A stretch of 64,000 nt of DNA from Cognatiluteimonas profundi (GTDB lineage: Bacteria > Pseudomonadota > Gammaproteobacteria > Xanthomonadales > Xanthomonadaceae), in contig NZ_VKHQ01000004.1 in NCBI RefSeq assembly GCF_009792795.1, positions 306,659 through 370,658 on the forward strand, given 5' to 3'. A program made the translations under genes and the position numbers. Below, one piece after another: positions 32,880 through 42,022 of this stretch. Each line of letters opens with the position of its first letter. Position 1 is the first letter of the stretch. Under the pieces are notes generated by a model. It worked only from the letters and a program-made list of their open reading frames with translations. It ran no database searches and was not told the DNA's origin.

Positions 32880-33872
32880 TCATCGGTCGCGGTTGTCGTC
32901 CGCGTACGCCCAGCGCAGGAACACCGGCAGCATCCGCGCCCAGCTGGCCTGGTTGTGTTCACCGCCCGGCAACCGGTAGAACGCCGCGTCGGCGCGATCG
33001 GGGTGCGCCGGGTAATCGAGGTTGATCGTGGTGCCGAGTTGCGCGAGGCCACGCGTGCGAACGGCGGTGCCGTCGTGTTCGCCGGCGATCAGGTCGTGGA
33101 GGTCGTCGAGGACATCGATGCTGCCGTCATGGTCGCGATCGTCGGTCTCCTCCTTGTCGCCGGCGGCGAAGAACAGCTTCATGCCGGTGCGCGGCGCGCT
33201 GCTGTCGACCAGTCGTTGCGCGAGCCGCGTGCGCTGGATGGCGCCGGGCGAACTGCGATCGGCCGATACCCAGAACGACGGCGAGAAGGCACCGACGCGC
33301 CCGAACAGTTCCGGGTATTCCCAGGCGATGCTGAAGGCGTTCAGCGCGCCCAGCGACCAGCCCAGCATCGTGCGCGCGCCGGGAGACGGACGCGTGCGGT
33401 AACGCGCGTCGATCGTCGGCACCAGCGTGTGCGCGACCCATTCCGAATAAGCGTGCGCCTGCGTGCCGACCGGTCCGTAACGGGTCTGCGCGACCAGGCC
33501 GTGGCGCGCCGCGCGATCGGACAGGCCATAGGCCGCCATGCGGTCTGGCGGCATGTCGATGGCCACTGCGATCAGCGGCCGCAGCGTGCCGTCGACAGTC
33601 ATCCGCAACAGGGTGTCGCGCAGGCCGACGGCTTCCATGTCCTGCCCGTCGTTGACGTACAGCACCGGATAGGCGATGGGAGCGTCACTGCGATAGCCGG
33701 GTGGCAGCAGCACGCGGACGCGCAATGGCGTCGGCGAGATGCCCGGGGCGGCGAGCTGCAGCGTGTCGATGCGCTCGCTCGCGTCGGCCGTGCCGGCAGC
33801 CAGCACCGGGCTGCCGACCAGCAGCAGCGCGAGCAGGGCGCCTGCAGGCAGCCGCATCATCAATCGCGCCAT
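32880..33872 (-). CDS. Secreted alpha/beta-hydrolase esterase (Fes/esterase-D-like)
   Basis: This 330-aa protein has a signal peptide (to about LAAGT) and an esterase-D-type alpha/beta-hydrolase fold. The nucleophile is Ser in GWSLGALNA and the catalytic His is in GGEHNQASW; LYVNDGQDM fits the oxyanion strand of the family. It is the last gene of the alpha-glucosidase-pullulanase-GH97-esterase run, 10 nt after the GH97 stop, so it is probably co-expressed with starch-degrading enzymes. Its substrate is unknown; removal of acyl groups from sugars is one possibility. The ATG at 33870-33872 is chosen by spacing. Confidence 0.8.
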   Translation of the reverse strand: MARLMMRLPAGALLALLLVGSPVLAAGTADASERIDTLQLAAPGISPTPLRVRVLLPPGYRSDAPIAYPVLYVNDGQDMEAVGLRDTLLRMTVDGTLRPLIAVAIDMPPDRMAAYGLSDRAARHGLVAQTRYGPVGTQAHAYSEWVAHTLVPTIDARYRTRPSPGARTMLGWSLGALNAFSIAWEYPELFGRVGAFSPSFWVSADRSSPGAIQRTRLAQRLVDSSAPRTGMKLFFAAGDKEETDDRDHDGSIDVLDDLHDLIAGEHDGTAVRTRGLAQLGTTINLDYPAHPDRADAAFYRLPGGEHNQASWARMLPVFLRWAYADDNRDR

Positions 33873-33882
33873 CGATCGGCCT

Positions 33883-35913
33883 CTAACGACCGACCGGCAT
33901 GAAGCGGATCGCCTCGCCGCCACCGGGCGCCAGCCGCAGCGTCAACGTATCGGCGCTGGTCACGCGCTTCGTTTCGCGTGCAAAGGCGAAGGGGGCGGTC
34001 TTCCAGTGCGCGCCGTCGCCGTCGCGATAGATCTGCGCGACGTAGGTGCGACCCGGATCGAGGAAGGACAGCGGCACCGACAGCACGCGGCCGTTCTCGT
34101 CGGTCACGCTGCCCAGGTACCAGCCCTCGCCATTGCGATCCTTGCGCGCGATGGTGACGTAGTCGCCGATCTCGCCATCGAGCACGCGAGTCTGCGACCA
34201 GTCGACCGGCACGTCCTCGATGAACTGGAACGCGTCCATGTGCTTCTCGTAGTTTTCCGGCAGGTCGGCCGCCATCTGGATGGGGCTGTACAGCACGACG
34301 TACAGCGCGAGCTGTTTGGCGATCGTGCTCTGGATCGGCTGGCCGTTGCGCCCCTTGAGGCTCAGCACGCCCGGCGTGAAATCCATCGGACCGGCGAGCA
34401 TGCGCGTGAACACCAGGTTCGCCTCGTGCTCCGGCGGGTTCGGCGGATTGCCCCAGGCGTTGTATTCCATGCCGCGCGCCCCTTCGCGCGCGACCCAGTT
34501 CGGGTAGGTGCGGCGCAGGCCGGTGTCCTTGATCGGCTCGTGCGTGTCGATGACGATGTGGTGTGCCGCTGCCGCCTGCACGACCTTCAGGTGATGGCGT
34601 GCCATCCACTGGCCGTCGTGCCATTCGCGCACCACCGGACCGTTCGGCACGTCCTGCCGCTCGATCTGCCCGGCGTCGCACACGTAGCCGGTCTTGACCG
34701 CGTCGATGCCCAGGCGCTGGTCCAGCGCGAACGCCGCATCGAGCTGGCTTTCGTAATGGCTGACCGCGCAGCCGGTCTCGTGGTGGCCGATCAGGTGCAC
34801 GCCCTTGCTCTTCGCATACGCGGCCAGCTGCTCGATGTCGAAGTCGGGCGTGGCGCGGGTGAAGTCGAAGTTCCAGCCGTTGCCGAACCAGTTGCCGTCC
34901 CAGCCCGGATTCCAGCCTTCGACCAGCACGCCACGAAAGCCGTGCTTGGCGGCGAAGTCGATGTAGCGCTTCGTGGTCGCGGTGGTCGCGCCATGCTTCG
35001 GGCCCGTCGCCCAGGTCTGCTGGTCCAGGTGCAGCGACCACCAGACGCCGACGAACTTCGAGGGCTTGAACCAACTGACGTCGCCGAGCTTGTTGGGCTC
35101 GTTCAAGTTGAGGATCAGGTTGGATTCGTACAGGCCGCCGGCTGTGTCGGCGATCTGCAGCGTGCGCCACGGCGTGTTGAACGGCGCGGTGCGATGCACC
35201 TTCCAGCCTTCCGATGCGGGTGCGAGCTGGGCGCGCAGGCGCTGGCCCTCGACGCGCCGCAGCCACATGCTCGAATAGTCGACCAGCGCCGCCTCGTGGA
35301 AGGCGATGTACAAGCCATCCCTGGTCTTGATCGTCATCGGCGTGTGCGCCTGGCCGACTTCGGCCAAGGGCGTCTTGTTGTAGAGGTATTCGTAGCGGTT
35401 CCATTCGCCGGCCGGGATCCACCACGCGGTCGCCGGCGACGCGACGTCGAACTCGGTCAGTTCGTCGTCGATGATGACGTCGTGCAGCTGCGGCTGGTCC
35501 GGGAACTCGTAGCGGAAGCCGACGCCGTCGTCGAACACGCGGAACACCACGTCGATCGAACGTTTGGGCTCGATCGTCTCGGTGAAGCGCGTGCGCAGTT
35601 CATCGTAGTGGTCGCGCACGAAGCGGCTCTCGCCCCAGGGCTGCTCCCAGGTGTCGTCCTGGCTGCGCGTGGACGACGACGCCAGCGCGAGGTTGCGCTC
35701 CAGCTTGCCGGCGCCGCGCAGCAGGAAGCCCATGTGCGACGGCGCGATCACGGTTTCGCCCAGCCGGCTGATGCGATAACTCAAGCGGCCCTCGGTGACG
35801 TCGAGATCCACGCGCAGGATCTTTCCGGGCGACTCGACGCTGGCCACGGTCTCGGCCAACACGGGGGTGGTGCCAGCCAGGGCCAGCAACGCGAACAAGG
35901 CGAATCGACGCAT
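33883..35913 (-). CDS. GH97 alpha-glucosidase (SusB-like, inverting type)
   Basis: This 676-aa protein has a signal peptide (MRRFALFALLALAGTTPVLA), an N-terminal beta-sandwich, a TIM barrel and a small C-terminal beta domain, the GH97 layout. Glu379 (HHETG), Glu459 (THEPIKD), Glu477 (REGARG) and Glu483 (GMEYNAW) line up with the base pair, calcium ligand and acid of Bacteroides SusB; the 18- and 6-residue spacings of the last three are identical. This predicts inverting hydrolysis of alpha-glucosidic bonds in maltodextrins. The start at 35911-35913 has an AGGA site; an earlier ATG at 35935-35937 overlaps the upstream stop as ATGA and is the alternative. Confidence 0.92.
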   Translation of the reverse strand: MRRFALFALLALAGTTPVLAETVASVESPGKILRVDLDVTEGRLSYRISRLGETVIAPSHMGFLLRGAGKLERNLALASSSTRSQDDTWEQPWGESRFVRDHYDELRTRFTETIEPKRSIDVVFRVFDDGVGFRYEFPDQPQLHDVIIDDELTEFDVASPATAWWIPAGEWNRYEYLYNKTPLAEVGQAHTPMTIKTRDGLYIAFHEAALVDYSSMWLRRVEGQRLRAQLAPASEGWKVHRTAPFNTPWRTLQIADTAGGLYESNLILNLNEPNKLGDVSWFKPSKFVGVWWSLHLDQQTWATGPKHGATTATTKRYIDFAAKHGFRGVLVEGWNPGWDGNWFGNGWNFDFTRATPDFDIEQLAAYAKSKGVHLIGHHETGCAVSHYESQLDAAFALDQRLGIDAVKTGYVCDAGQIERQDVPNGPVVREWHDGQWMARHHLKVVQAAAAHHIVIDTHEPIKDTGLRRTYPNWVAREGARGMEYNAWGNPPNPPEHEANLVFTRMLAGPMDFTPGVLSLKGRNGQPIQSTIAKQLALYVVLYSPIQMAADLPENYEKHMDAFQFIEDVPVDWSQTRVLDGEIGDYVTIARKDRNGEGWYLGSVTDENGRVLSVPLSFLDPGRTYVAQIYRDGDGAHWKTAPFAFARETKRVTSADTLTLRLAPGGGEAIRFMPVGR

Positions 35914-35933
35914 GGGAGTCCTGTGGATCGGGA

Positions 35934-38693
35934 TCATGGGATGACGTACACGACGGCGGTACGCGCCGGGATGGAGAAGCGGCCCGTGGCCGCATCGACG
36001 CTTGCCTGCAGCGGGCGACGATCGGCCGCATCCGGCGCGCGTTGCACCGGATGCAGGACGTAGGGCTTGCGCGCCTCGTCCGGCAGGGCCAGCACCTGCG
36101 CGCCTGGCGAAACATTGACCAGGTACAGGATGTCGCTGAAGCCGGCGCCGGGATAGCCGCGGCCGTCCAGGTGCGCGACGACGACGCCCGCATTCTGCTC
36201 CGGGCCGACATTGCGGAAGGCCAGGCGCTGCGCGATGTCATCGGCGCTGCGCATGCGGAACAGCGTCGAACTGGCGCGGATGCGCAGCAGGTCGCGGAAG
36301 GCGTCGCGCATCCAGGCGATGTCGCGCGGCGACGGCTTGATCGCCGCATCCGCCAGCACCGGGCGTTGCAGCGGCCAGTTCTTCGCGTTGTCGGCCGCGG
36401 GCGGCAAGCCGGCGCCGAAGCCGTTGTCGGTTCCGGTCCAGTCGATGCGGTTGAACCAGTCGCCGGAATCGAAGCTGTTGCCGTCCAGCGACTTGGATCG
36501 CAGCAGGTCGATGCCGGCGTGGTAATAGGCGATGCCCTGGCTGAAGGCGACCAGCGCGGCGCCGAGCAACTGCACGCGCGCGCGCTCGGCGGGCGAGGTG
36601 TCGCGCGGCAGGCGCAGCGCGTCGATGTCGAACAGCGTCGCGTTGTCGTGGTTCTCGACGTAGTTCACGACCTCGCCCGGCTGCGCCGCGTAGCCCGCCG
36701 GGGCGCCCTTGTAGTCGATCGCGGACAGCGCCAGGTCGGCACCGCCCGCGGTCCGCATGCGCACGTCGCGCAGGGTTCCCGCCAGGCCCACGCGGACGAG
36801 GTCGGCCGCGCGCAGCAGGTCCGCGCGCGACGCCCCATGCCCCATCGCGTTGGGCGCCTCGAGCAGGCCGTTGATGTAACCCTGTTGCCGCACGAGGTCC
36901 TCGCCGGAATCGCAGCAGCCACCGCCGCGGATGGCATCGCGCGCGCGATCGCTGAAGGTGGCGATGCCGCTGCCGGCGAGCGATCCCTGCGCGGCCTGCA
37001 CGAAGCGCGCGCCGTTGGCGATCTCGCCGAAGTTCCAGCCTTCACCGATCAGCGGAACATGGCGACCGGTCGCCGCGTCGACGCGCCGCTGCAGCGCCTC
37101 CATGGCGGCGCGCGGCTGGTGGCCCATCAGGTCGAAGCGGAACGAGTCGATGCCGTAGTGCGTGGCCCACGAGACCGCGGTATTGATCATCAGCCGCGCC
37201 ATCATCGCGTTCTCGGTCGCGGTGTTGGCGCAGCAGGTCGAGTGTTCGACCTGGCCCGTCGCATCCAGCCGCTGGTAATAGCCCGGCACGATGCGGTCGA
37301 GCACAGAATGCGCATCCTGGCCCGCGGCGGAGGTGTGGTTGTAGACGACGTCCATGCCGACCCGCAGGCCCGCTGCGTGCAGCGCCATCACCATCGCGCG
37401 GAATTCGCGGATGCGCACGCCGCCATCGGCGGCGTCGCTGGCATAGCTGCCTTCGGGCGCGCCGAAGTGGAAGGGGTCGTAGCCCCAGTTGAAGCAGTCG
37501 CGATCGGCGACCGCGCCGACCGCCGCCTGCTGCGCGGCGCTGTCGGCGGCGGCATGCGGAATGGCAGGCGTGACGCAGCCCGACTCGGGGACGCTGGCGA
37601 AGTCGAACACCGGCAACAGGTGCACGTCGGTCAGCCCCGCCTGCGCCAGCGCGCGCAGGTGCTGCATGCCACGGGAGCCGGCGTCGGTGAAGGCCAGGTA
37701 CTTGCCGCGGTGCGCGGCCGGCACGCCGGGATCGGACGCCGAGAAATCGCGCACGTGCAACTCGTAGATGACCATGTCGGTCATCGATGCCGGTGCCGCG
37801 GGACGCGACGCCTGCGTCCATCCGGGCGGCTGCAGCGCCGGATCGTCCAGGTCGGCGACAGCGCTGCGGCGCGAATCCGTGGTCAGGCTGGTCGAGTACG
37901 GATCGGTCACGCGGTTGCGGACCATGCCGACGCCAGGCACGAAGACAGTGACGAGGTAGGTGTAGTAGCGACCGCGCAGGTCGACCGGCATCCGCACCGA
38001 CCACACGCCCGACGCCATGTCGCGTTGCAGCGCCAGCGTGCGTGTTGCCGGCGCGGTGCCCGTATCGTGCAGGCAGAGTGACACCGCACGTGCGGTCGGC
38101 GCCCACAGGTTGAACGTCGTGGACCCGGTTGCGACATGGACACCAAGATCAAATCGCGATGCGGCCTGCATGGTCAATGCATCGAGCAGACCCGGCAATT
38201 GCACCCCGGTGGCATCCAGCACGCGGCCGTCGTCGGCTTCGCGCACCAGCAGCCATTGGCCGTCGAGCAGGCCGCGCAGGACGCTGGCGTCGCGATCGGA
38301 CAGTGCGAGGCGCGGGCCGGCGCCGATGAAATGGAAACGTTGTTCACGCTCGGCCGGCAACACTGCCTGCGCCAGTGTCAGCGGCAGCCTGCGGTCGCTG
38401 CCCGCCACCCGCGCGCCGGTCGTGGCGACCAGTCGTGCCTGCGCGGAGTGGTACAGCGCGAACCGTCCGGGCTGCGCGTGCGGCCATTGCAGGTGTCGGT
38501 CGTCGAGCCAGTAGGCGCGCGCATCGGTCGCGGACCGCGCGGCAGGCGCGATCACCTGCGCGGATTCCGCAGCATCGCAGGCGAGCTCCGTCGCCGACGG
38601 GTGTCCATCTGCCAAGGCCGTGCCAGCCAGGGCCAGGCCGAGGATCACCAGCAGCGACTGGCTCCGGGGCCGCAGGCGCGCCGGTCGCGCCAC
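35934..38693 (-). CDS. Pullulanase-type alpha-1,6-glucosidase (GH13 debranching enzyme)
   Basis: This 919-aa secreted enzyme is predicted to cleave alpha-1,6 branches of pullulan, amylopectin or limit dextrins. After a signal peptide (SLLVILGLALAGTALA) come N-terminal beta domains including FNLWAPTARAVSL (CBM48-like), the type I pullulanase motif NWGYDPFHFGAPEGSYA (402-418), GMDVVYNHT, nucleophile Asp521 (SFRFDLMGH), acid/base Glu551 (IGEGWNFGE) and YVENHDN. The GTG at 38691-38693 follows the alpha-glucosidase stop by one nt and is my preferred start; an in-frame ATG at 38721-38723 would add ten residues. Neither has a strong ribosome-binding site, suggesting coupling to the upstream gene. 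Confidence 0.93.
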   Translation of the reverse strand: MARPARLRPRSQSLLVILGLALAGTALADGHPSATELACDAAESAQVIAPAARSATDARAYWLDDRHLQWPHAQPGRFALYHSAQARLVATTGARVAGSDRRLPLTLAQAVLPAEREQRFHFIGAGPRLALSDRDASVLRGLLDGQWLLVREADDGRVLDATGVQLPGLLDALTMQAASRFDLGVHVATGSTTFNLWAPTARAVSLCLHDTGTAPATRTLALQRDMASGVWSVRMPVDLRGRYYTYLVTVFVPGVGMVRNRVTDPYSTSLTTDSRRSAVADLDDPALQPPGWTQASRPAAPASMTDMVIYELHVRDFSASDPGVPAAHRGKYLAFTDAGSRGMQHLRALAQAGLTDVHLLPVFDFASVPESGCVTPAIPHAAADSAAQQAAVGAVADRDCFNWGYDPFHFGAPEGSYASDAADGGVRIREFRAMVMALHAAGLRVGMDVVYNHTSAAGQDAHSVLDRIVPGYYQRLDATGQVEHSTCCANTATENAMMARLMINTAVSWATHYGIDSFRFDLMGHQPRAAMEALQRRVDAATGRHVPLIGEGWNFGEIANGARFVQAAQGSLAGSGIATFSDRARDAIRGGGCCDSGEDLVRQQGYINGLLEAPNAMGHGASRADLLRAADLVRVGLAGTLRDVRMRTAGGADLALSAIDYKGAPAGYAAQPGEVVNYVENHDNATLFDIDALRLPRDTSPAERARVQLLGAALVAFSQGIAYYHAGIDLLRSKSLDGNSFDSGDWFNRIDWTGTDNGFGAGLPPAADNAKNWPLQRPVLADAAIKPSPRDIAWMRDAFRDLLRIRASSTLFRMRSADDIAQRLAFRNVGPEQNAGVVVAHLDGRGYPGAGFSDILYLVNVSPGAQVLALPDEARKPYVLHPVQRAPDAADRRPLQASVDAATGRFSIPARTAVVYVIP

Positions 38694-38694
38694 G

Positions 38695-40314
38695 TCAGTC
38701 GCAGGTGGCGAAAAAAACGCCATGGGCGGGCAGGTGCAGCGTGCCATCGTCCTGCCGACCCGCCTGCACGCCGGGCACCGCGATCGGCTGCACGCGCATG
38801 GCGTCGGGCAAGGTCCAGTCGACAGTCGCCGCGGACAGGTTGAACACCGCCAGCAGGCTGCGTCCTTCATGCACGCGAACGAAGGCGAGCACGGGCTCGG
38901 GCGCATCGAGGAAGCGGATGGCGCCGTGCACGAGCACCGGTTGCGCGGCGCGCCAGCGCAGGAACGCGCGCACCGCGTGCAGCGTCGAGCGCGGATCGGC
39001 CTCCTGCAGGGCGACGCTGCGGATGCGATGGGACTCGGGAATCGGCAGCCACGGCGTGCCGGTGGTGAAGCCCGCGGCCTGGCTGTCCTCCCAGGGCATC
39101 GGCGTGCGGCAACCATCGCGGCCCTTGAAGCTGGGCCAGAACGCGATGCCATAGGGATCACGAAGATCCTCGAAGGCCACCTCGCCTTCCTCCAGCCCGA
39201 GCTCCTCGCCCTGGTACAGGCATACCGAGCCGCGCAGCGACGACACCAGCGCCACCAGCTGCTCGGCGAAACCATCGCCGGCCGCATCGCCGCCCCAGCG
39301 GGTGACCGCGCGCTGCACGTCGTGGTTGGAGATCGCCCAGCACGGCCAGCCCTGCGTCATCTGCTGCTCGAGGCGCTCGACGGTGCCGCGGATGTAGGCG
39401 GCGCTGAAGTCGTCGGTCAGCAGCTCGAAGCTGTAGCCCATGTGCAGGCGATGGTCGCTGACGTACTCGGCCATCGTCGCCAGCGAGTCCTCCGATGAGA
39501 TCTCGCCCAGGGCCGCGACGTCGGGATAACGGTCGAGCAGCGCGCGCAGCTCCTCCAGGAACGCGAGGTTTTCCGGCTGCGTGTTGTTGTGGTAGTGGTA
39601 CTGGAACGCGTACGGATTGTCCGGGCTGAAGCCGCGGCCGTTGCGCAGGGCCTCGGGCTTGGCGGGGTTGTCGCGCAGCCGCGCGTCGTGGAAGCAGAAG
39701 TTGATCGCATCCAGGCGCAATCCGTCGACGCCGCGATCCAGCCAGAAGCGCACGTTGTCCAGCGACGCGACGCGGACGTCGGCATTGTGGAAGTTCAGGT
39801 CCGGCTGGGATGCGAGGAAGTTGTGCAGGAAGTACTGCTTGCGGCGCGGCTCCCACTGCCAGGCCACGCCGCCGAAGATCGACAGCCAGTTGTTGGGTGG
39901 GCTGCCGTCGGGTTTCGGATCGGCCCAGACATACCAGTCGGCCTTCGGGTTGTCGCGGCTGGCGCGGCTCTCCGCGAACCACGCGTGCTCGGTCGAGGTG
40001 TGGCTCAGCACCTGGTCGATCATCACCTTCAGCCCGCGGCGATGCGCGGCATCCAGCACCCGGTCGAAATCGGCGAGCGTGCCGAACATCGGGTCGACGG
40101 CGCGATAGTCGCCGATGTCGTAACCGAAGTCGGCCATCGGCGACTTGAAGAACGGCGCGATCCAGATCGCATCGACGCCGAGCGACGCGATGTAGTCCAT
40201 GCGCTCGCCGATGCCGCGCAGGTCGCCCACGCCATCGCCATCGGTATCCTGGAAACTGCGCGGATACACCTGGTAGATGACGGCGCCGCGCCACCAGTTG
40301 TTCGTCGTCATCAT
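38695..40314 (-). CDS. Cytoplasmic GH13 alpha-glucosidase
   Basis: This 539-aa enzyme of the oligo-1,6-glucosidase / alpha-glucosidase group lacks a signal peptide, so it acts on imported maltose or short dextrins. The N-terminus WWRGAVIYQVYPRSFQDTDGDG is typical. Motifs: DQVLSHTS (100-107), nucleophile Asp202 (GLRLDAINF), acid/base Glu271 (GEISSED) and Asp332 (ISNHDVQR). Two adjacent ATGs (40314, 40311) are possible starts. It is the first gene of the leftward run with pullulanase, GH97 and esterase, divergent from the MFS transporter with a shared operator. Confidence 0.93.
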   Translation of the reverse strand: MMTTNNWWRGAVIYQVYPRSFQDTDGDGVGDLRGIGERMDYIASLGVDAIWIAPFFKSPMADFGYDIGDYRAVDPMFGTLADFDRVLDAAHRRGLKVMIDQVLSHTSTEHAWFAESRASRDNPKADWYVWADPKPDGSPPNNWLSIFGGVAWQWEPRRKQYFLHNFLASQPDLNFHNADVRVASLDNVRFWLDRGVDGLRLDAINFCFHDARLRDNPAKPEALRNGRGFSPDNPYAFQYHYHNNTQPENLAFLEELRALLDRYPDVAALGEISSEDSLATMAEYVSDHRLHMGYSFELLTDDFSAAYIRGTVERLEQQMTQGWPCWAISNHDVQRAVTRWGGDAAGDGFAEQLVALVSSLRGSVCLYQGEELGLEEGEVAFEDLRDPYGIAFWPSFKGRDGCRTPMPWEDSQAAGFTTGTPWLPIPESHRIRSVALQEADPRSTLHAVRAFLRWRAAQPVLVHGAIRFLDAPEPVLAFVRVHEGRSLLAVFNLSAATVDWTLPDAMRVQPIAVPGVQAGRQDDGTLHLPAHGVFFATCD

Positions 40315-40417
40315 GTCGTCCGGCAGGTCCTTGCCGCTCACGGCACGACACCGCGCAGCCATGCAACTATTCCATGGCCGGCCTCCGGGCGCGGGTGCCC
40401 ATCGTCGCGGACGGCGA

Positions 40418-40431
40418 TGAATACGTTTGCA
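40418..40431. promoter_or_regulatory. LacI-type operator between alpha-glucosidase and MFS transporter (site 4)
   Basis: TGAATACGTTTGCA matches the same palindrome. It sits 104 nt from the alpha-glucosidase start and 62 nt from the MFS start, in a 178-nt divergent gap, immediately upstream of the MFS promoter. Confidence 0.78.
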
Positions 40432-40438
40432 TCGGAAA

Positions 40439-40465
40439 TTGTGCAGGGGGCAGGATGTCTACCCT
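40439..40465 (+). promoter_or_regulatory. Predicted promoter of the maltodextrin-locus MFS transporter
   Basis: TTGTGC (40439-40444) and TACCCT (40460-40465), 15 nt apart, sit 7 nt after the operator. The same boxes, spacing and flanking bases occur before the TonB receptor gene. Predicted start about 40472, giving a leader of about 20 nt. Confidence 0.5.
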
Positions 40466-40492
40466 TGCAGTCCCGGCCACGCCTGCTGCGCG

Positions 40493-42022
40493 ATGCCCAA
40501 TCAACAAGGAACCGTGCCCGTGCGCTCGAAACCCACGTTGTCGTTCTGGCAGATCTGGAACATGTGCTTCGGCTTCCTCGGCATCCAGTTCGGCTTCGCG
40601 CTGCAGAACGCCAACGTCAGCCGCATTTTCCAGACCCTGGGCGCGAGCATCGACGACATCCCGGTGCTGTGGATCGCCGCGCCGCTGACCGGCCTGATCG
40701 TGCAGCCCATCGTCGGTTACCTGTCCGACCGCACCTGGAACCGGCTGGGGCGCCGGCGGCCGTACTTCCTGGCGGGTGCGGTGCTGGCGTCGCTGGCGCT
40801 GTTCGTGATGCCGAATTCGTCCGCGCTGTGGATCGCCGCCGGCCTGCTGTGGGTGCTGGATGCGTCGATCAACATCTCCATGGAGCCGTTCCGCGCATTC
40901 GTCGGCGACCAGCTGGCACCGGCGCAGCGTCCCGCGGGCTTCGCGATGCAGAGCTTCTTCATCGGCATCGGCTCGGTCGTCGCCAGCCTGCTGCCCTGGC
41001 TGCTGGCGCAGGCCGGTGTCGGCAACACCGCGGGGCCGGGCGGAATCCCGGACACCGTGCGCTACGCGTTCTATTTCGGCGGCGCGGTGCTGCTGCTGGC
41101 GCTGGGCTGGACGGTGCTGCGCACCCGCGAATATCCACCCGAGGTGCTCGCCGCGTTCGATGACGCCCGCCCGCCAGTCGAGGCCGCCCGGCCGGCCTCC
41201 ATGGTTCCGCGCCGCAGCCAGGCACTGGCGTGGCTGGTGGTCGGGCTGCTCGGCGTGCTCGCGATCGCACGCTTCGGCCTGGACAAGCAGCTGTACATCC
41301 TGGCCGGCGGCATCGCGGCCTACGGGCTGGCGCTGCTGGCCAGCGGCTACACGCGCTCGCAGGGCATGTTCGCCACGATCATGCGCGACGTGCACGACAT
41401 GCCGGCGACGATGCGCAAGCTCGCCGTGGTGCAGTTCTTCTCCTGGTTCGCGCTGTTCGCGATGTGGATCTACACCACCGCCGCGGTGACCGCGGTGCAC
41501 TTCGGCAGCACCGACACCACGACGGCCGCCTACAACGAGGGCGCCAACTGGGTCGGCGTGCTGTTCGCCGCGTACAACGGCTTCGCGGCACTGGCCGCGA
41601 TCGTCATCCCGCAGATGGTCAAGCGCTGGGGCCTGCGCATCAGCCACCTGGTCAACACCACCCTGGGCGGGATCGGCCTGCTGTCCTTCGTCGTCATCCG
41701 CGACCCGCACTGGCTGCTGCTGTCGATGGTCGGCGTCGGTTTCGCGTGGGCGTCGATCCTGTCGCTGCCCTACGCGCTGCTGTCCGACAGCGTGCCGTCG
41801 GAAAAGATGGGCGTGTTCATGGGCATCTTCAACTTCTTCATCGTGATCCCGCAGCTGGTTGCGGCCAGCCTGCTGGGCTTCCTGCTGAAGGTGTTCTTCG
41901 GCGGCCAGCCGCTGCAGGCGCTGGTCATCGGCGGGGTCAGCCTGATCGTCGCCGGGCTGTGCGTGCTGCGCGTCGCCGAGCCCGTGCCGAGCCTGGCCAC
42001 CGCGCCGGCGGCGCGCCCATGA
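40493..42022 (+). CDS. MFS sugar transporter (GPH/SLC45-like, probable maltose/maltodextrin importer)
   Basis: This 509-aa inner-membrane protein has about twelve helices. LSFWQIWNMCFGFLGIQFG at the start, GYLSDRTWNRLGRRRPYF after helix 2 (loop 2-3 motif) and FAMQSFFIGIG resemble the sucrose/maltose-type transporters found in xanthomonad carbohydrate loci. The central loop is Pro/Ala-rich. The ATG at 40493 is chosen because it follows the predicted promoter and precedes the conserved N-terminus. Its stop overlaps the lipoprotein amylase start by ATGA. It would bring dextrins to the cytoplasmic alpha-glucosidase encoded divergently. Confidence 0.9.
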   Translation: MPNQQGTVPVRSKPTLSFWQIWNMCFGFLGIQFGFALQNANVSRIFQTLGASIDDIPVLWIAAPLTGLIVQPIVGYLSDRTWNRLGRRRPYFLAGAVLASLALFVMPNSSALWIAAGLLWVLDASINISMEPFRAFVGDQLAPAQRPAGFAMQSFFIGIGSVVASLLPWLLAQAGVGNTAGPGGIPDTVRYAFYFGGAVLLLALGWTVLRTREYPPEVLAAFDDARPPVEAARPASMVPRRSQALAWLVVGLLGVLAIARFGLDKQLYILAGGIAAYGLALLASGYTRSQGMFATIMRDVHDMPATMRKLAVVQFFSWFALFAMWIYTTAAVTAVHFGSTDTTTAAYNEGANWVGVLFAAYNGFAALAAIVIPQMVKRWGLRISHLVNTTLGGIGLLSFVVIRDPHWLLLSMVGVGFAWASILSLPYALLSDSVPSEKMGVFMGIFNFFIVIPQLVAASLLGFLLKVFFGGQPLQALVIGGVSLIVAGLCVLRVAEPVPSLATAPAARP

